Source: CAWJAP01 sp963834365 (lineage in GTDB: Bacteria > Acidobacteriota > Vicinamibacteria > Vicinamibacterales > Vicinamibacteraceae). From it: 64,000 nucleotides of DNA. Shown here in pieces: positions 23,616 to 32,065 of the stretch. The notes beneath the pieces were generated by a model, which saw only the letters and a program-made list of their open reading frames with translations, was not told the DNA's origin and did not search any database. Numbering within the stretch: position 1 is the stretch's first letter; every line of letters starts with the position of its first letter. The stretch spans positions 237,807 through 301,806 of the forward strand of contig CAWIBS010000039.1 in NCBI GenBank assembly GCA_963834365.1, read 5' to 3'. The translations under genes and the position numbers were made by a program.

Positions 23616-23901
23616 CCGTGACGTACGGAATCAGTGCCAGCTCGCGGGCGCGCTTGAGGGCGAGCTGCAGCTTGCGCTGATACTTGGCACTCGTCCCCGA
23701 CAGACGCCGCGGCTGAATCTTCCCGCGCTCCGGGATGAACTGCATCAGCAGCTTCACATCCTTGTAGTCGATGTAGTCGATCTTCTCCGTCCGGAACTTG
23801 CAGACGCGGCGCCGGCGGAATCCGCCGCCGCCCGTCGCCCCGCGGCGCGGTCCCTTGTCCCCCGCCTTGCCACCGCTCCGGCCTCGATTCATCTCGCTCA
23901 T
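23611..23901 (-). CDS. rpsR: 30S ribosomal protein S18
   Basis: This is a 96-residue protein. A Gly/Arg-rich N-terminal extension (residues 1-30) precedes the S18 core RRRRVCKFRTEKIDYIDYKDVKLL and QPRRLSGTSAKYQRKLQLALKRARELALIPY. S18 binds S6 in the platform of the small subunit, and rpsF is directly upstream (3 bp gap). There is no ssb gene between them, unlike the E. coli-type or Bacillus-type orders. Confidence 0.96.
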   Translation of the reverse strand: MSEMNRGRSGGKAGDKGPRRGATGGGGFRRRRVCKFRTEKIDYIDYKDVKLLMQFIPERGKIQPRRLSGTSAKYQRKLQLALKRARELALIPYVTD

Positions 23902-23904
23902 GGC

Positions 23905-24351
23905 TTACGCCTCCGCCTCGTCTGCGCGATCGTCGTGCTGTGCGGCCGCCCGCATCCGTTCCTCTGGCGTCGGCTCGGCCGGGAGTCCCCGCGCAACGCG
24001 CCGCCGGACCGTCTGTTCCTTGCGCCGCGTGCGTGCGCGATCGGCAATCCGCAGGTCCTCGTCCACCCGCACGATCAGGTGGCGGATGATCCGGTCGCTC
24101 ACCTTCAGCCGGCGATCCAGTTCCTTGACGACATCGCCGCCGCCGGAGATGACCTCGAGGACGTAGATGCCTTCCTTGTGCCGCCCGATCTGGTAGGCCA
24201 GCCGCCGCCGGCCCCAGCTTTCGGTGCGATCGATCGCGCCGCCGAGGCGGGTCACGATCCCGGCCACCTGCGTGTGCAGCTCGGCGAGCTGCTCCTCGGT
24301 GGACTCGGGCGCGGCGATGTAGACGAGTTCGTACTGCTTCTGTGCGCTCAT
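23905..24351 (-). CDS. rpsF: 30S ribosomal protein S6
   Basis: This is a 148-residue protein. The ferredoxin-like S6 fold is seen in QYELVYIAAPESTEEQLAELHTQVAGIV, ESWGRRRLAYQIGRHKEGIYVLEVIS and LDRRLKVSDRIIRHLIVRVDED. About 45 extra basic and acidic residues form a C-terminal tail (ADRARTRRKEQTVRRRVARG...). It starts the rpsF-rpsR-rplI group. Confidence 0.96.
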   Translation of the reverse strand: MSAQKQYELVYIAAPESTEEQLAELHTQVAGIVTRLGGAIDRTESWGRRRLAYQIGRHKEGIYVLEVISGGGDVVKELDRRLKVSDRIIRHLIVRVDEDLRIADRARTRRKEQTVRRRVARGLPAEPTPEERMRAAAQHDDRADEAEA

Positions 24352-24400
24352 GGTGGTCCTTGCTCTCTGCTCCCTGCGTCGCTGGTGTTCCGCCGAGGCC

Positions 24401-25018
24401 TCACGGCCCTTCGTTCGTGTCCGGCGCGTCCTCGGGAGCGTCAGGCTCCTCGCGCCGCGCGTTGAACCGGTTCATGACGTCCTGCAACGTGCCGGTCATG
24501 AACAGCTCGGCCGCGTCGGCCGCCGCCGCCTTCGCAACCTCGAGCACCTCCCGGTCCGTCGCCGGCGCCTTCGCCAGCACATGGTCGGCGAGGTCGCGCC
24601 GCGGGTCGCCGCGCCCGACGCCCACGCGCAGCCGCGGGAACGCGTCGGTGCCCAGCGACTCGATGATCGACTTCAGGCCGTTGTGCCCTCCCGCCGATCC
24701 CTTTGCCCGAACCCGCAACCGCCCCGCCTCGAGATTCACGTCGTCCACGACGACGAGCAGATCCTCGAGCGCGACACGATAGTATCGCTGCAGTGCGCCC
24801 ACCGCTCGCCCGCTGACGTTCACGAACGTCAGCGGCTTGACGAGCAGCACCCCTTCGGGGCCGACATTCCGCAACCGCGCCAGCAGCGCCTCGGCCGGCG
24901 CCGAATCGAACCCCGCCCCGTGGCGCCTCGCCAGCTCGTCCACCACGTCGAACCCGACATTGTGGAGGGTCCCGCGAAACCGTGGACCCGGATTTCCCAG
25001 ACCGGCAATCAGCTTCAT
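24401..25018 (-). CDS. pth: Peptidyl-tRNA hydrolase
   Basis: This enzyme recycles peptidyl-tRNAs released from stalled ribosomes. The 205-residue protein begins MKLIAGLGNPGPRFRGTLHNVGF, with the catalytic His in TLHNVGF and the substrate-binding Asn in GLGNPG. LLVKPLTFVNVSGRAVG, VVVDDVNLEAGRLRVRAKGSAGGHNGLKS and LRVGVGRGDP are family motifs. The Asp/Glu/Pro-rich C-terminal end is variable. It follows rplY, an order widely conserved in bacteria. Confidence 0.97.
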   Translation of the reverse strand: MKLIAGLGNPGPRFRGTLHNVGFDVVDELARRHGAGFDSAPAEALLARLRNVGPEGVLLVKPLTFVNVSGRAVGALQRYYRVALEDLLVVVDDVNLEAGRLRVRAKGSAGGHNGLKSIIESLGTDAFPRLRVGVGRGDPRRDLADHVLAKAPATDREVLEVAKAAAADAAELFMTGTLQDVMNRFNARREEPDAPEDAPDTNEGP

Positions 25019-25033
25019 CGCACGCCGGCCAAC

Positions 25034-25078
25034 GTCGTACTTCGTACTTCGTCCTTCGTACTTCGTCCCTCGTCCTTA
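25034..25078. repeat. Family B heptamer array between rplY and pth
   Basis: Six consecutive 7-mers are CGTACTT CGTACTT CGTCCTT CGTACTT CGTCCCT CGTCCTT. This is one of the cleanest examples in the window. Confidence 0.85.
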
Positions 25079-25735
25079 CTTCTCGTCCTCTTTCTCCGGT
25101 TTGCCCTTCTTGATCACTTCGGGCTCGCTGCCGGCCACTGGTGGCGCCGCGGCGGCCGCTTCAGGCGCCGGCTCCTCTGCCTTCGGCGCGACCACGTGCG
25201 CGAGCAGCATGTCGGGGTCGCTGAGCGGCGTCCATTTCGCGTCGGTCGCCACGTCGCGCAGGCGCACACTCTGACCGATCATCAACTCGCTGACGTCGAT
25301 CTCGATGTTCTCGGGAATGTCGCCAGGCAGCGATTCGATTTCCACTTCACGGTGTGGCAGTTCGAGCACGCCCCCCTGGAGCTTGACCCCGCGCGGCTCG
25401 CCCCGGACGACGACCGAGACCATCACGACGATGGCCTTGTCCATCTGCACGCGGAAGAAGTCGGCGTGCAGCATGTGGTTATGCACCGGGTCGAGGAGGA
25501 ACTCCTTCACCAGCACCTGCGTCGTCCCGGCGCCCTCGACGTTCAGCCCGATGAGGGTGTTCACCCCGGACTCCGAGTGCAGGATGCGCGACAGCAGCTT
25601 GGGATCGACGGCGACGCTCTGGGCCTGCTCGGCTCCGCCGTAGATCACCGCCGGGATCTTGCCGGCGGCACGGAGACGGCGGGCCTCATTCTTTCCGCGT
25701 GTGTCACGCTTCACTGCATCGAGACTGGCTGGCAT
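25076..25735 (-). CDS. rplY: 50S ribosomal protein L25/general stress protein Ctc
   Basis: This protein binds 5S rRNA. The start at Met 25735 (MPASLDAVKRDTRGKNEARRLRAAGKIPAVIYGG) gives 219 residues and the standard L25 beginning. A start 8 codons upstream is possible. The L25 domain is followed by the longer Ctc-type C-terminal TL5 domain (GVKLQGGVLELPHREVEIESLPGDIPENIEIDVSEL) and an acidic/Ala tail ending KKGKPEKEDEK. It follows prs by 24 bp. Confidence 0.95.
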   Translation of the reverse strand: MPASLDAVKRDTRGKNEARRLRAAGKIPAVIYGGAEQAQSVAVDPKLLSRILHSESGVNTLIGLNVEGAGTTQVLVKEFLLDPVHNHMLHADFFRVQMDKAIVVMVSVVVRGEPRGVKLQGGVLELPHREVEIESLPGDIPENIEIDVSELMIGQSVRLRDVATDAKWTPLSDPDMLLAHVVAPKAEEPAPEAAAAAPPVAGSEPEVIKKGKPEKEDEK

Positions 25736-25759
25736 GATGTGGATCCTCGCAGCTACCAA

Positions 25760-26707
25760 CTACACGAACAACGACGAGACCGATGTTTCCTCGTGGATGC
25801 TGCGGATGGCCTGACCGAGCAGGCGGGCCACCGAGAGCACCGCAATCTTCTGAATCCGCGCCCGCTCGCCGTCGGGCGGGATCGTATTGGTGACAATCAG
25901 GCGCTCCAGCGGCGCGGCCTGGATGCGATCGAGCGCCGGGCCCGACAGCACGCCGTGCACCGCGCACGCGATCACCCGCTCCGCCCCTGCATCCTTCAGC
26001 GCCTGCGCCCCCTTCACGATCGTCCCGGCCGTGTCGATGATGTCGTCCTGGATGATGCACGTCCGCCCGCGGATGTCGCCAATGACGTTCATCACCTCCG
26101 CCGCGCCGGTCTCCGAACTTCGCCGCTTGTCGATGATCGCCAGATCCGCGCCGAGCCGCTTCGCGTAGGCCCGCGCCCGCTCGGCGCCACCGGCGTCCGG
26201 CGACACAATCGTCACCTTGCCGTAGTTCTGCCGCGACAGGTAGTCGATGATGACCGGCGCGGCGAACAGGTGATCGGTCGGGATGTCGAAGAACCCCTGG
26301 ATCTGCGCCTTGTGCAGATCCATCGTCAGGACGCGATCGGCCCCGGCCGCGCTCAGCAGGTTCGCCACGAGCTTGGCCGAGATCGGCACGCGCGGCTTGT
26401 CCTTTCGATCCTGCCGCGCGTAGCCGTAATACGGAATCACCGCGGTGATGCGTGCAGCCGAAGAGCGCCGGAAGGCGTCCATCATGATGCACAGCTCGAC
26501 GAGGTGCTCGTCCACCGGCCGCGACGTCGGCTGGACGATGAAGACGTCCATCCCCCGGATGTTCTCGTCGATCTGGAAGGACACCTCCGTGTCCGGGAAC
26601 CGGTGAAGCCGGGCCTGCCCCAGCGGCACGCAGAGGAAATCGGCAATCTCCTGCGCGAGCAGCGGGTGCGCGCTTCCGGAAAAGAGCTTCAGTTCGGTCC
26701 TCGCCAT
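25760..26707 (-). CDS. prs: Ribose-phosphate pyrophosphokinase
   Basis: This enzyme makes PRPP from ribose 5-phosphate and ATP, supplying purine, pyrimidine, histidine and tryptophan synthesis. The start at 26707 (MARTELKLFSGSAHPLLAQEI) gives 315 residues, the family norm. Typical stretches are FPDTEVSFQIDENIRGMDVFIVQPTS, the flexible loop YYGYARQDRKDKPRVPISAK, MDLHKAQIQGFFDIPTDHL and the PRPP-binding QDDIIDTAGTI. It lies downstream of tRNA-Gln and upstream of rplY. Confidence 0.98.
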   Translation of the reverse strand: MARTELKLFSGSAHPLLAQEIADFLCVPLGQARLHRFPDTEVSFQIDENIRGMDVFIVQPTSRPVDEHLVELCIMMDAFRRSSAARITAVIPYYGYARQDRKDKPRVPISAKLVANLLSAAGADRVLTMDLHKAQIQGFFDIPTDHLFAAPVIIDYLSRQNYGKVTIVSPDAGGAERARAYAKRLGADLAIIDKRRSSETGAAEVMNVIGDIRGRTCIIQDDIIDTAGTIVKGAQALKDAGAERVIACAVHGVLSGPALDRIQAAPLERLIVTNTIPPDGERARIQKIAVLSVARLLGQAIRSIHEETSVSSLFV

Positions 26708-26827
26708 GCCAAACGACACCCGGGCTCTTCTCCTCTGCACGACCGGGCGCCGACCCGCCCTCCGGGACGGAGTCAGTGACCGCCTGGCTCCCCGCGGACG
26801 AGCCGCGCTCACGGTCGCAGGAGTGGC

Positions 26828-26902
26828 TGGCTGGGGCGGAAGGATTCGAACCTTCGAATGCGGGAGCCAAAGTCCCGTGCCTTACCGCTTGGCCACGCCC
26901 CA
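26828..26902 (-). tRNA. tRNA-Gln (anticodon TTG)
   Basis: TGGGGCG pairs with CGCCCCA, the anticodon arm is CGGGA-CTTTGGC-TCCCG, the TPsiC arm contains GGTTCGAATCC, and CCA is encoded. It precedes prs, a frequent pairing in bacteria. The 120-bp gap to prs shows nothing notable. Confidence 0.97.
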
Positions 26903-27101
26903 CCATCTCTGAAGATCCGACCGACGCCGTGTCGCCGGCCCGACCCCCCAGCCCGGCGGAAGCTCCGCGTCCCGTTACGACCGCCGTGCTGTCACTCGAG
27001 CCCCACCCGTCATGGGCACACGCGACCGCAGTCGCGCCGGGGCGATTTCCGAAGGGAGTTGACGTACAGGCGAGGCCCAACGAGCCGACGCAAACCGATA
27101 G

Positions 27102-27129
27102 TCTATACGAACGCCGCTCGAGCCGGCAA
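27102..27129 (-). promoter_or_regulatory. Candidate promoter upstream of tRNA-Gln and prs
   Basis: Reading the minus strand, TTGCCG (27129-27124) and TATAGA (27107-27102) are 16 bp apart. It would start a transcript about 190 nt before the tRNA. It lies in the otherwise empty 258-bp spacer 26903-27160. The match is only moderate. Confidence 0.35.
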
Positions 27130-27160
27130 GGCTCTCGGGTCGCATCGTCGCCCCAAGGCG

Positions 27161-28057
27161 TCAGCCTCGGGGTCGGACTGCCGCCAGGTACTCGGCGCGG
27201 CCGACCGTACGGCTCAGCCAGAGACGCCAGCCTTGACGACCGCCGAAGCCGCCTGCAGCTGCCTGGGCCGCCTGCCGCGCGCGGAACAGCCCGGCCACGG
27301 CGGACCCGCTGCCGGACATGAGTGCATGGTCGGCCCCCGCCGACCGCAACCGCTCCACGGCTTCGGCAATTTCCGGATGACGCCGGGCCACCACGGGCTC
27401 GAAGTCGTTCCGGAGCCCGGGCAGCCGACCCCGCCAGTCTTCCGGATCATCCAGCGCCTGGAACGGCGCGGGCGGAGGCACCGGCGCAACCCGCCGCGCG
27501 TCCGCCAGCCATTCATAGGCTGCGGACGTGGCGACGCCAAGCGGCGGGCGCACGATCACGACATGATGGGCCGGGAGATCGGGAAGCGGCATCACCTGAT
27601 CGCCGCGCCCGGTCCCGAGCGCGGTCCCGCCCCGCAGGAAGAAGGCGACGTCGGCGCCGAGCTGCGACGCGAGCCGCTCCAGCGTCCCGGCCGGCACCGA
27701 TACGCCCCAGAATGCCTGGAGCGCCCGCATCGTGGCCATGGCGTCCGCGCTCCCGCCGCCCAGGCCGGCCCGAATCGGCACCTGCTTGCGCAGCTCGATG
27801 CGCACTCCCGAAAGCTCGCGGCCGACCGCATCGGCGATCAGCGACGCCGCCCGCCAGACGAGATTCGTCGAGTCCGCGGGCGCCTCGTCAGAGTCACTGA
27901 AGAGCACGAAGGGGCCGTCCGACGCGCGGACGTCGATCGCGTCGTCGAGCGCGATGGCTTGAAACACCGTCGTCAGGTCGTGATAGCCGTCGGCGCGGCG
28001 TCCGTGGACGGCCAGATGCAGGTTGATCTTCGCCAGCGCGCGGGTGGTGACGACCAT
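27161..28057 (-). CDS. ispE: 4-diphosphocytidyl-2-C-methyl-D-erythritol kinase
   Basis: This GHMP kinase catalyses the MEP-pathway step between the two activities of IspDF (13806-15038). The 298-residue protein begins TTRALAKINLHLAVHGRRADGYHDL (AKINL and the YH substrate pair). The ATP loop is PIRAGLGGGSADA near residue 93, and the third GHMP motif is ALMSGSGSAVAGLF. The last about 25 residues are Arg/Gly-rich and not conserved. It follows the LolB-like gene by 11 bp. Confidence 0.95.
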   Translation of the reverse strand: MVVTTRALAKINLHLAVHGRRADGYHDLTTVFQAIALDDAIDVRASDGPFVLFSDSDEAPADSTNLVWRAASLIADAVGRELSGVRIELRKQVPIRAGLGGGSADAMATMRALQAFWGVSVPAGTLERLASQLGADVAFFLRGGTALGTGRGDQVMPLPDLPAHHVVIVRPPLGVATSAAYEWLADARRVAPVPPPAPFQALDDPEDWRGRLPGLRNDFEPVVARRHPEIAEAVERLRSAGADHALMSGSGSAVAGLFRARQAAQAAAGGFGGRQGWRLWLSRTVGRAEYLAAVRPRG

Positions 28058-28068
28058 CGCGTGGCCGA

Positions 28069-28890
28069 TCAGCGGCCGGCCAGCAGACCACTCCGCCGCA
28101 GCTCGTCGAGTGTCACCGGCTGCGCCGTGGCAGGAACGTTGACCGCGAACGCCGCCTCGTCCAGCGGACCGTTCGTCGCGATTTGCGAAACGGCGAGCAC
28201 CAGATCGCTCCCGGGATGTCCGTCGGTCGTGTCCTGCCGCAGACGGATCGTGCGAGGCGCATCGCCCGTGAACGCGGCCGGATACTCGACCGTTACGTCA
28301 CCCAGGCGCGCCGCCACGAGGCGCGCGCCGGAAGATTCCGGCCGCACCCAGACCGTCCGGCCCGATCCCGCTGCCGCTTGCAGGATCCCGTCCGGAAAGC
28401 GTGTGACATCGGTGATGGCCGCACCCTCGGCCGGACACCCCGTGATCAGCGCGAGCAGCGTCGCCGGGGCGATGCGGACGCCGGCCAGCGCCTCGACGAT
28501 CTCCGCCGCCGGCCGGTCGCGTAGGACGCGCTCCTCACGCGCGAGGAGCAGCGTCGCGCGGTCGCGCTCACCGGCGAGGACGAACACCAGGCCAAACGGC
28601 GCGATCGCTTCGAGCCGGACGCCGCCGTCACTGGTGAGGCCGAGGTCCAGCCGCCCGCGCACGCGCTGCCCGGCGATGCGCCCGGACAGCGCCGCCTGCG
28701 CCGTCAGCGTCTTGATGGTGCCGCACGAGGGCTGGGCCGCGCGCACCGTCTCGGCCGCGTCGGGCGCCGGCAGCCCGCCCGACGCGGGGGGCACGAAGGT
28801 CGGGGCACGCGCCGCGCAGGCCGCCGCCAGCGACCCGACGATCAGCCCGGCGATCAGGCGGGCGCGCCGATCGGTCAGCGCCGGTGTCAT
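28069..28890 (-). CDS. LolB-like outer-membrane lipoprotein
   Basis: The start at 28890 (MTPALTDRRARLIAGLIVGSLAAACAA) places a lipoprotein signal with lipobox LAAC. It overlaps the stop of the upstream TPR gene (ATGA). The mature 250 residues have the LolB/LppX-type beta-rich pattern: IKTLTAQAALSGRIAGQRVRGRLDLGLTSDGGVRLEAIAPFG, then DVTVEYPA and similar. LolB inserts lipoproteins into the outer membrane, and ispE next to lolB is a known arrangement. A DUF4292-type protein is an alternative label; I cannot separate the two by eye. Confidence 0.7.
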   Translation of the reverse strand: MTPALTDRRARLIAGLIVGSLAAACAARAPTFVPPASGGLPAPDAAETVRAAQPSCGTIKTLTAQAALSGRIAGQRVRGRLDLGLTSDGGVRLEAIAPFGLVFVLAGERDRATLLLAREERVLRDRPAAEIVEALAGVRIAPATLLALITGCPAEGAAITDVTRFPDGILQAAAGSGRTVWVRPESSGARLVAARLGDVTVEYPAAFTGDAPRTIRLRQDTTDGHPGSDLVLAVSQIATNGPLDEAAFAVNVPATAQPVTLDELRRSGLLAGR

Positions 28891-30911
28891 TCGCGCGTGC
28901 GCGCCTGCTCGATCTTCTGCAGGATGTCGCGCTTCTCGATGGACCGGCCGTCGCCCGCCAGGGCACGCTGCCACGCCGCGATGGCGCCGGGGCGATCACG
29001 AAGCGCGAACAGCACGTCCCCCACATGGTCCTGGACGACGGAGTTGGCGGGAAGCTGCGCACCGGCACGCAGGAGATACTCGCGCGCCTGCGGCAGCGCG
29101 CCCTGCTTGAAGTAGGCCCAGCCGAGCGAATCGAGGTACGACCCGTTGTACGGATCCTGCTCGAGCGCCTGCCGCAGGAAGCTCACGGCTTCGTCGAGCC
29201 GCTGCCCGCGATCGGCCAGCATGTATCCGAGGTAGTTGAGCGTCGGTCCGTGCCGGGCGTCGAGGGCGAGCGCGCGGCGAAAGGCGCGCTCCGCCTCATC
29301 GTCGCGCTGCTGCTCCTCGAGAACGGCCCCGAGCTGGAAGGGAATGGCGATGGCGCCGGGAAAGCGGAGGCCAGCGGCCTCGAGGACGCGCTCGGCGCCG
29401 GCGAAGTCACGCGCCTCGAGCAGCAGGCCGGCAAACGCGACGTGAGCCTCGGGGTCGTCGCCGTGCCGTTCGATCGCGCCCTCGTACAGCGCCACCGCGC
29501 GTGTGCGGTCGCCGGCCTTCAGCCAGGCGTCGGCTTCGAGGCCGAGCAGTCGCAGGTCGTCGGGGAAGCGCACCCGCGCGGCTTTGGCAATCTCGAGCGC
29601 CTCGGCGGGCCGGCCGGCTTCGAGCTGCGCCTGCACGCGATAGGCGTCGATCGATGCGACATCGCCGCCTTCCGCCCGCGCCCGGTCGAACGCGGCGAGC
29701 GCCTTGTCGAACTCGCGCAGCTGGAGATAGGCCGCACCGAGCGTCAGGCGCAATCCGGCGAGCACCCGCGTGTAGTCGTGCAGACCCTCGAGCCGGACGA
29801 GCGCCGGTTCGAGCGTGTCGACAATCTCGCGATACTCGCGGCGGTCGGCGAACACCTGCGTCAGCGCCTGTGTGCCGAAGGGCTGCGACGGCTGCAGTTC
29901 CACCAGCCGGCGGGCGGCGCGCTCGGCCGCTTCATAGTCGCGCAGCGCGCGCTCGACGTCGACCAGGAGCAGCAGGACGCGCGGCTCGACGGGCCGGCCG
30001 CGCTCGACGTTCTTGAGGACGCGGCGCGCGTCGGCGGCCCGATCGCCGTTGGCGAGCGAGGCGGCGTGCCGCAACTGCAGATCGAGATTGTCAGGCTGCG
30101 CCGCCGAGGCCCGCTCGTAGGCGTCGGCGGCGGCATCCCAGTTGCGCTGGCGCACGTGGAGGTCCGCGATGTCGAGCAGAGCCCGGACGAACCGCGGCTC
30201 GATCGTCAGCAGCGCTTCGAGCGTGTCCACCGCGCGTGCCAGCTGACCGCTGCCGTCGTATGCCTGCGCCAGCAGATACCGGGCTTCCGGCGAATCGGGC
30301 TCGCGATCGACCAGCGATGTCAGCACCTCGATGGCATCGCCCCACGCCCGGCGAGTGAGCTGCAGCCGACCGAGGGTCAGCAGCAGGGCGTTGTCGAACG
30401 GCCGTCCGGGGCGCGCCCGCTCGAGGTGCGCGATCGCCGTCTCGACGCTCGTCGCGGTGTCGGCGGGCGCGGCGCTGGCGCCGGCCGCACCGGCTTCTTC
30501 GCGCCGGGCCTCGATTGCCGTGGCGAGCAGCGCGCCCAGGATCCAGTTGGCCTCGGTGTTGTCGGGGTTGATCGCCAGGGCCCGGCGCGCCTCGCGGACG
30601 GCATCGTCGGTACGGCTCTGTCGAGCGTAGAGCGCGGCAATCTCGGCGCGAATCTGCGCCGAGCCCTGATCGGCCAGCGCGGCACGCTCGTAGGCGGCCA
30701 GCGCCTCGGCCAGCTGTCCTTGCGCCTCGAGGTGCCGTCCCCGCAGGAACTCGAAGTACCCTGTCTCGGTTGACGCGCCCGGCGTCCCGGCGGGCTGCCG
30801 TGCCGGCGCGCTTCGGCCGGGCGCGCTCTGGACAGGTGTGCTCTGTGCGGGCGTTGCCGTAGCGATCGCCAGCGAGAGCAGGCCCAGAGGCGCACAAAGG
30901 CGAACTCGCAT
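28887..30911 (-). CDS. Exported TPR-repeat protein
   Basis: This is a 674-residue protein with a signal peptide (MRVRLCAPLGLLSLAIATATPAQS) and a Pro/Ala-rich linker. The rest consists of many TPR units, for example EALAAYERAALADQGSAQIRAEIAALYARQ, ARYLLAQAYDGSGQLARAVDTLEALLTIEP and FRRALALDARHGPTLNYLGYMLADRGQ. Such proteins act as scaffolds in the periplasm or outer membrane; the partner is unknown. It heads the operon with the LolB-like gene and ispE. Its ATG is at 30911, sharing one base with the divergent glycosyltransferase start. Confidence 0.85.
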   Translation of the reverse strand: MRVRLCAPLGLLSLAIATATPAQSTPVQSAPGRSAPARQPAGTPGASTETGYFEFLRGRHLEAQGQLAEALAAYERAALADQGSAQIRAEIAALYARQSRTDDAVREARRALAINPDNTEANWILGALLATAIEARREEAGAAGASAAPADTATSVETAIAHLERARPGRPFDNALLLTLGRLQLTRRAWGDAIEVLTSLVDREPDSPEARYLLAQAYDGSGQLARAVDTLEALLTIEPRFVRALLDIADLHVRQRNWDAAADAYERASAAQPDNLDLQLRHAASLANGDRAADARRVLKNVERGRPVEPRVLLLLVDVERALRDYEAAERAARRLVELQPSQPFGTQALTQVFADRREYREIVDTLEPALVRLEGLHDYTRVLAGLRLTLGAAYLQLREFDKALAAFDRARAEGGDVASIDAYRVQAQLEAGRPAEALEIAKAARVRFPDDLRLLGLEADAWLKAGDRTRAVALYEGAIERHGDDPEAHVAFAGLLLEARDFAGAERVLEAAGLRFPGAIAIPFQLGAVLEEQQRDDEAERAFRRALALDARHGPTLNYLGYMLADRGQRLDEAVSFLRQALEQDPYNGSYLDSLGWAYFKQGALPQAREYLLRAGAQLPANSVVQDHVGDVLFALRDRPGAIAAWQRALAGDGRSIEKRDILQKIEQARTRE

Positions 30912-32065
30912 TGGCGACGATTCTTCCACAGCCGCCCGGGGGCAACAAGCCGATCCGTCGCGGCCCGAAGGTCTTGCTGGTCCGCCTCCGGCTCATCGGC
31001 GACGTCGTCTTCACGACGCCGGCGATCCGCGCGATCCGGGAGGCCCTGCCCGGCGCCCATCTCACCTATCTGGTCGAGCCGTGGGCGGCGACGATTGTCC
31101 GCGACAACCCGCATCTCGACGAGGTGCGCGTCGTGCCCGTCGAGCGGGGTTGGCGTCGCGTCCTCGGCGACCTGCGCCTGGGTCGCGCGCTGCGTCGCGA
31201 GCGGTTCGACGTGGTGCTCGACTTTCACGGCGGACCTCGCGCGGCCTGGCTGACCTGGGCCACGGGTGCACGGCGGCGTATCGGTTACCGCGTGTCGGGG
31301 CGGGCATGGATGTACACGGAGCTCGTCGATCGTCCGCGCGCCTTGAGGCCGCGGCACTCGGTCGAGAATCAATGGGATCTCATCCAGGGCGTCACGGCCG
31401 AGCTCGCACGCACGCCGGATCCGGCGCGCGATCGCGTGGAGATGGCCGAGGCCGCCGACGCTGCCGCCAGCGTCGCGCGGCGTCTGACGAGGGCCGGAAT
31501 CGAGCCCGGCCACCGGCTGATCGTCATCCACGTGAGCGCCGGCAACCCCTTCCGGCGATGGCCCGCCGACTTCTTCGTGGCGCTCGCCTCCGCTCTTGGC
31601 GCGGCGGACCCGGTTCGTCGTATCATCCTGACGGCAGGCCCCTCGGAGGCGGGGGCTGCCCGTCTCATCGCGGATCGGACCCGAGCCGCGCTGGGGCGGT
31701 GGCAGGACAGGATTCTGACGGGCGAGGAATTCTCGCTGGCCGAACTGCGGAGCCTCGTCACGCACGCGGCGCTCTTCATCGGCGGCGATAGTGGTCCGCT
31801 TCACGTCGCCGCAACATCGGACGTGCCGATCGTGGGACTCTATGGACCCACGCTGCCGAGCCGGTCGGCGCCCTGGCGGCCCCCCTGGCTCGTGACCGAA
31901 TCGGTGGAGGTGAACGGTCTGCCGTGCCGTCCGTGCGATCAACGGCGGTGCCAGCCGGGAGACTTCCGCTGCCTGACCCGCCTGCCGCCCGATCGGGTGA
32001 TCGCGGCGGCCGAACGTGCGCTCAGCCGGAGCCAGGAGGATAGGCGGCCTGGGTTGACCAGATGA
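30911..32065 (+). CDS. Glycosyltransferase family 9 (ADP-heptose:LPS heptosyltransferase-like)
   Basis: This 384-residue enzyme is of the GT9 family, which transfers heptose to the LPS inner core. Typical stretches are PKVLLVRLRLIGDVVFTTPAIRAIREALPGAHL at the N-terminus, VVLDFHGGPRAAWLTWATGARRRIGY, IHVSAGNPFRRWP, and FIGGDSGPLHVAATSDVPIVGLYGPT near residues 290-315. The open frame starts at TTG 30911, which overlaps the divergent TPR start. No ATG is available before the conserved part, so the true start may be another TTG near 30972. It is the first gene of a plus-strand LPS cluster with waaL-like and hldA genes. Confidence 0.88.
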   Translation: MATILPQPPGGNKPIRRGPKVLLVRLRLIGDVVFTTPAIRAIREALPGAHLTYLVEPWAATIVRDNPHLDEVRVVPVERGWRRVLGDLRLGRALRRERFDVVLDFHGGPRAAWLTWATGARRRIGYRVSGRAWMYTELVDRPRALRPRHSVENQWDLIQGVTAELARTPDPARDRVEMAEAADAAASVARRLTRAGIEPGHRLIVIHVSAGNPFRRWPADFFVALASALGAADPVRRIILTAGPSEAGAARLIADRTRAALGRWQDRILTGEEFSLAELRSLVTHAALFIGGDSGPLHVAATSDVPIVGLYGPTLPSRSAPWRPPWLVTESVEVNGLPCRPCDQRRCQPGDFRCLTRLPPDRVIAAAERALSRSQEDRRPGLTR

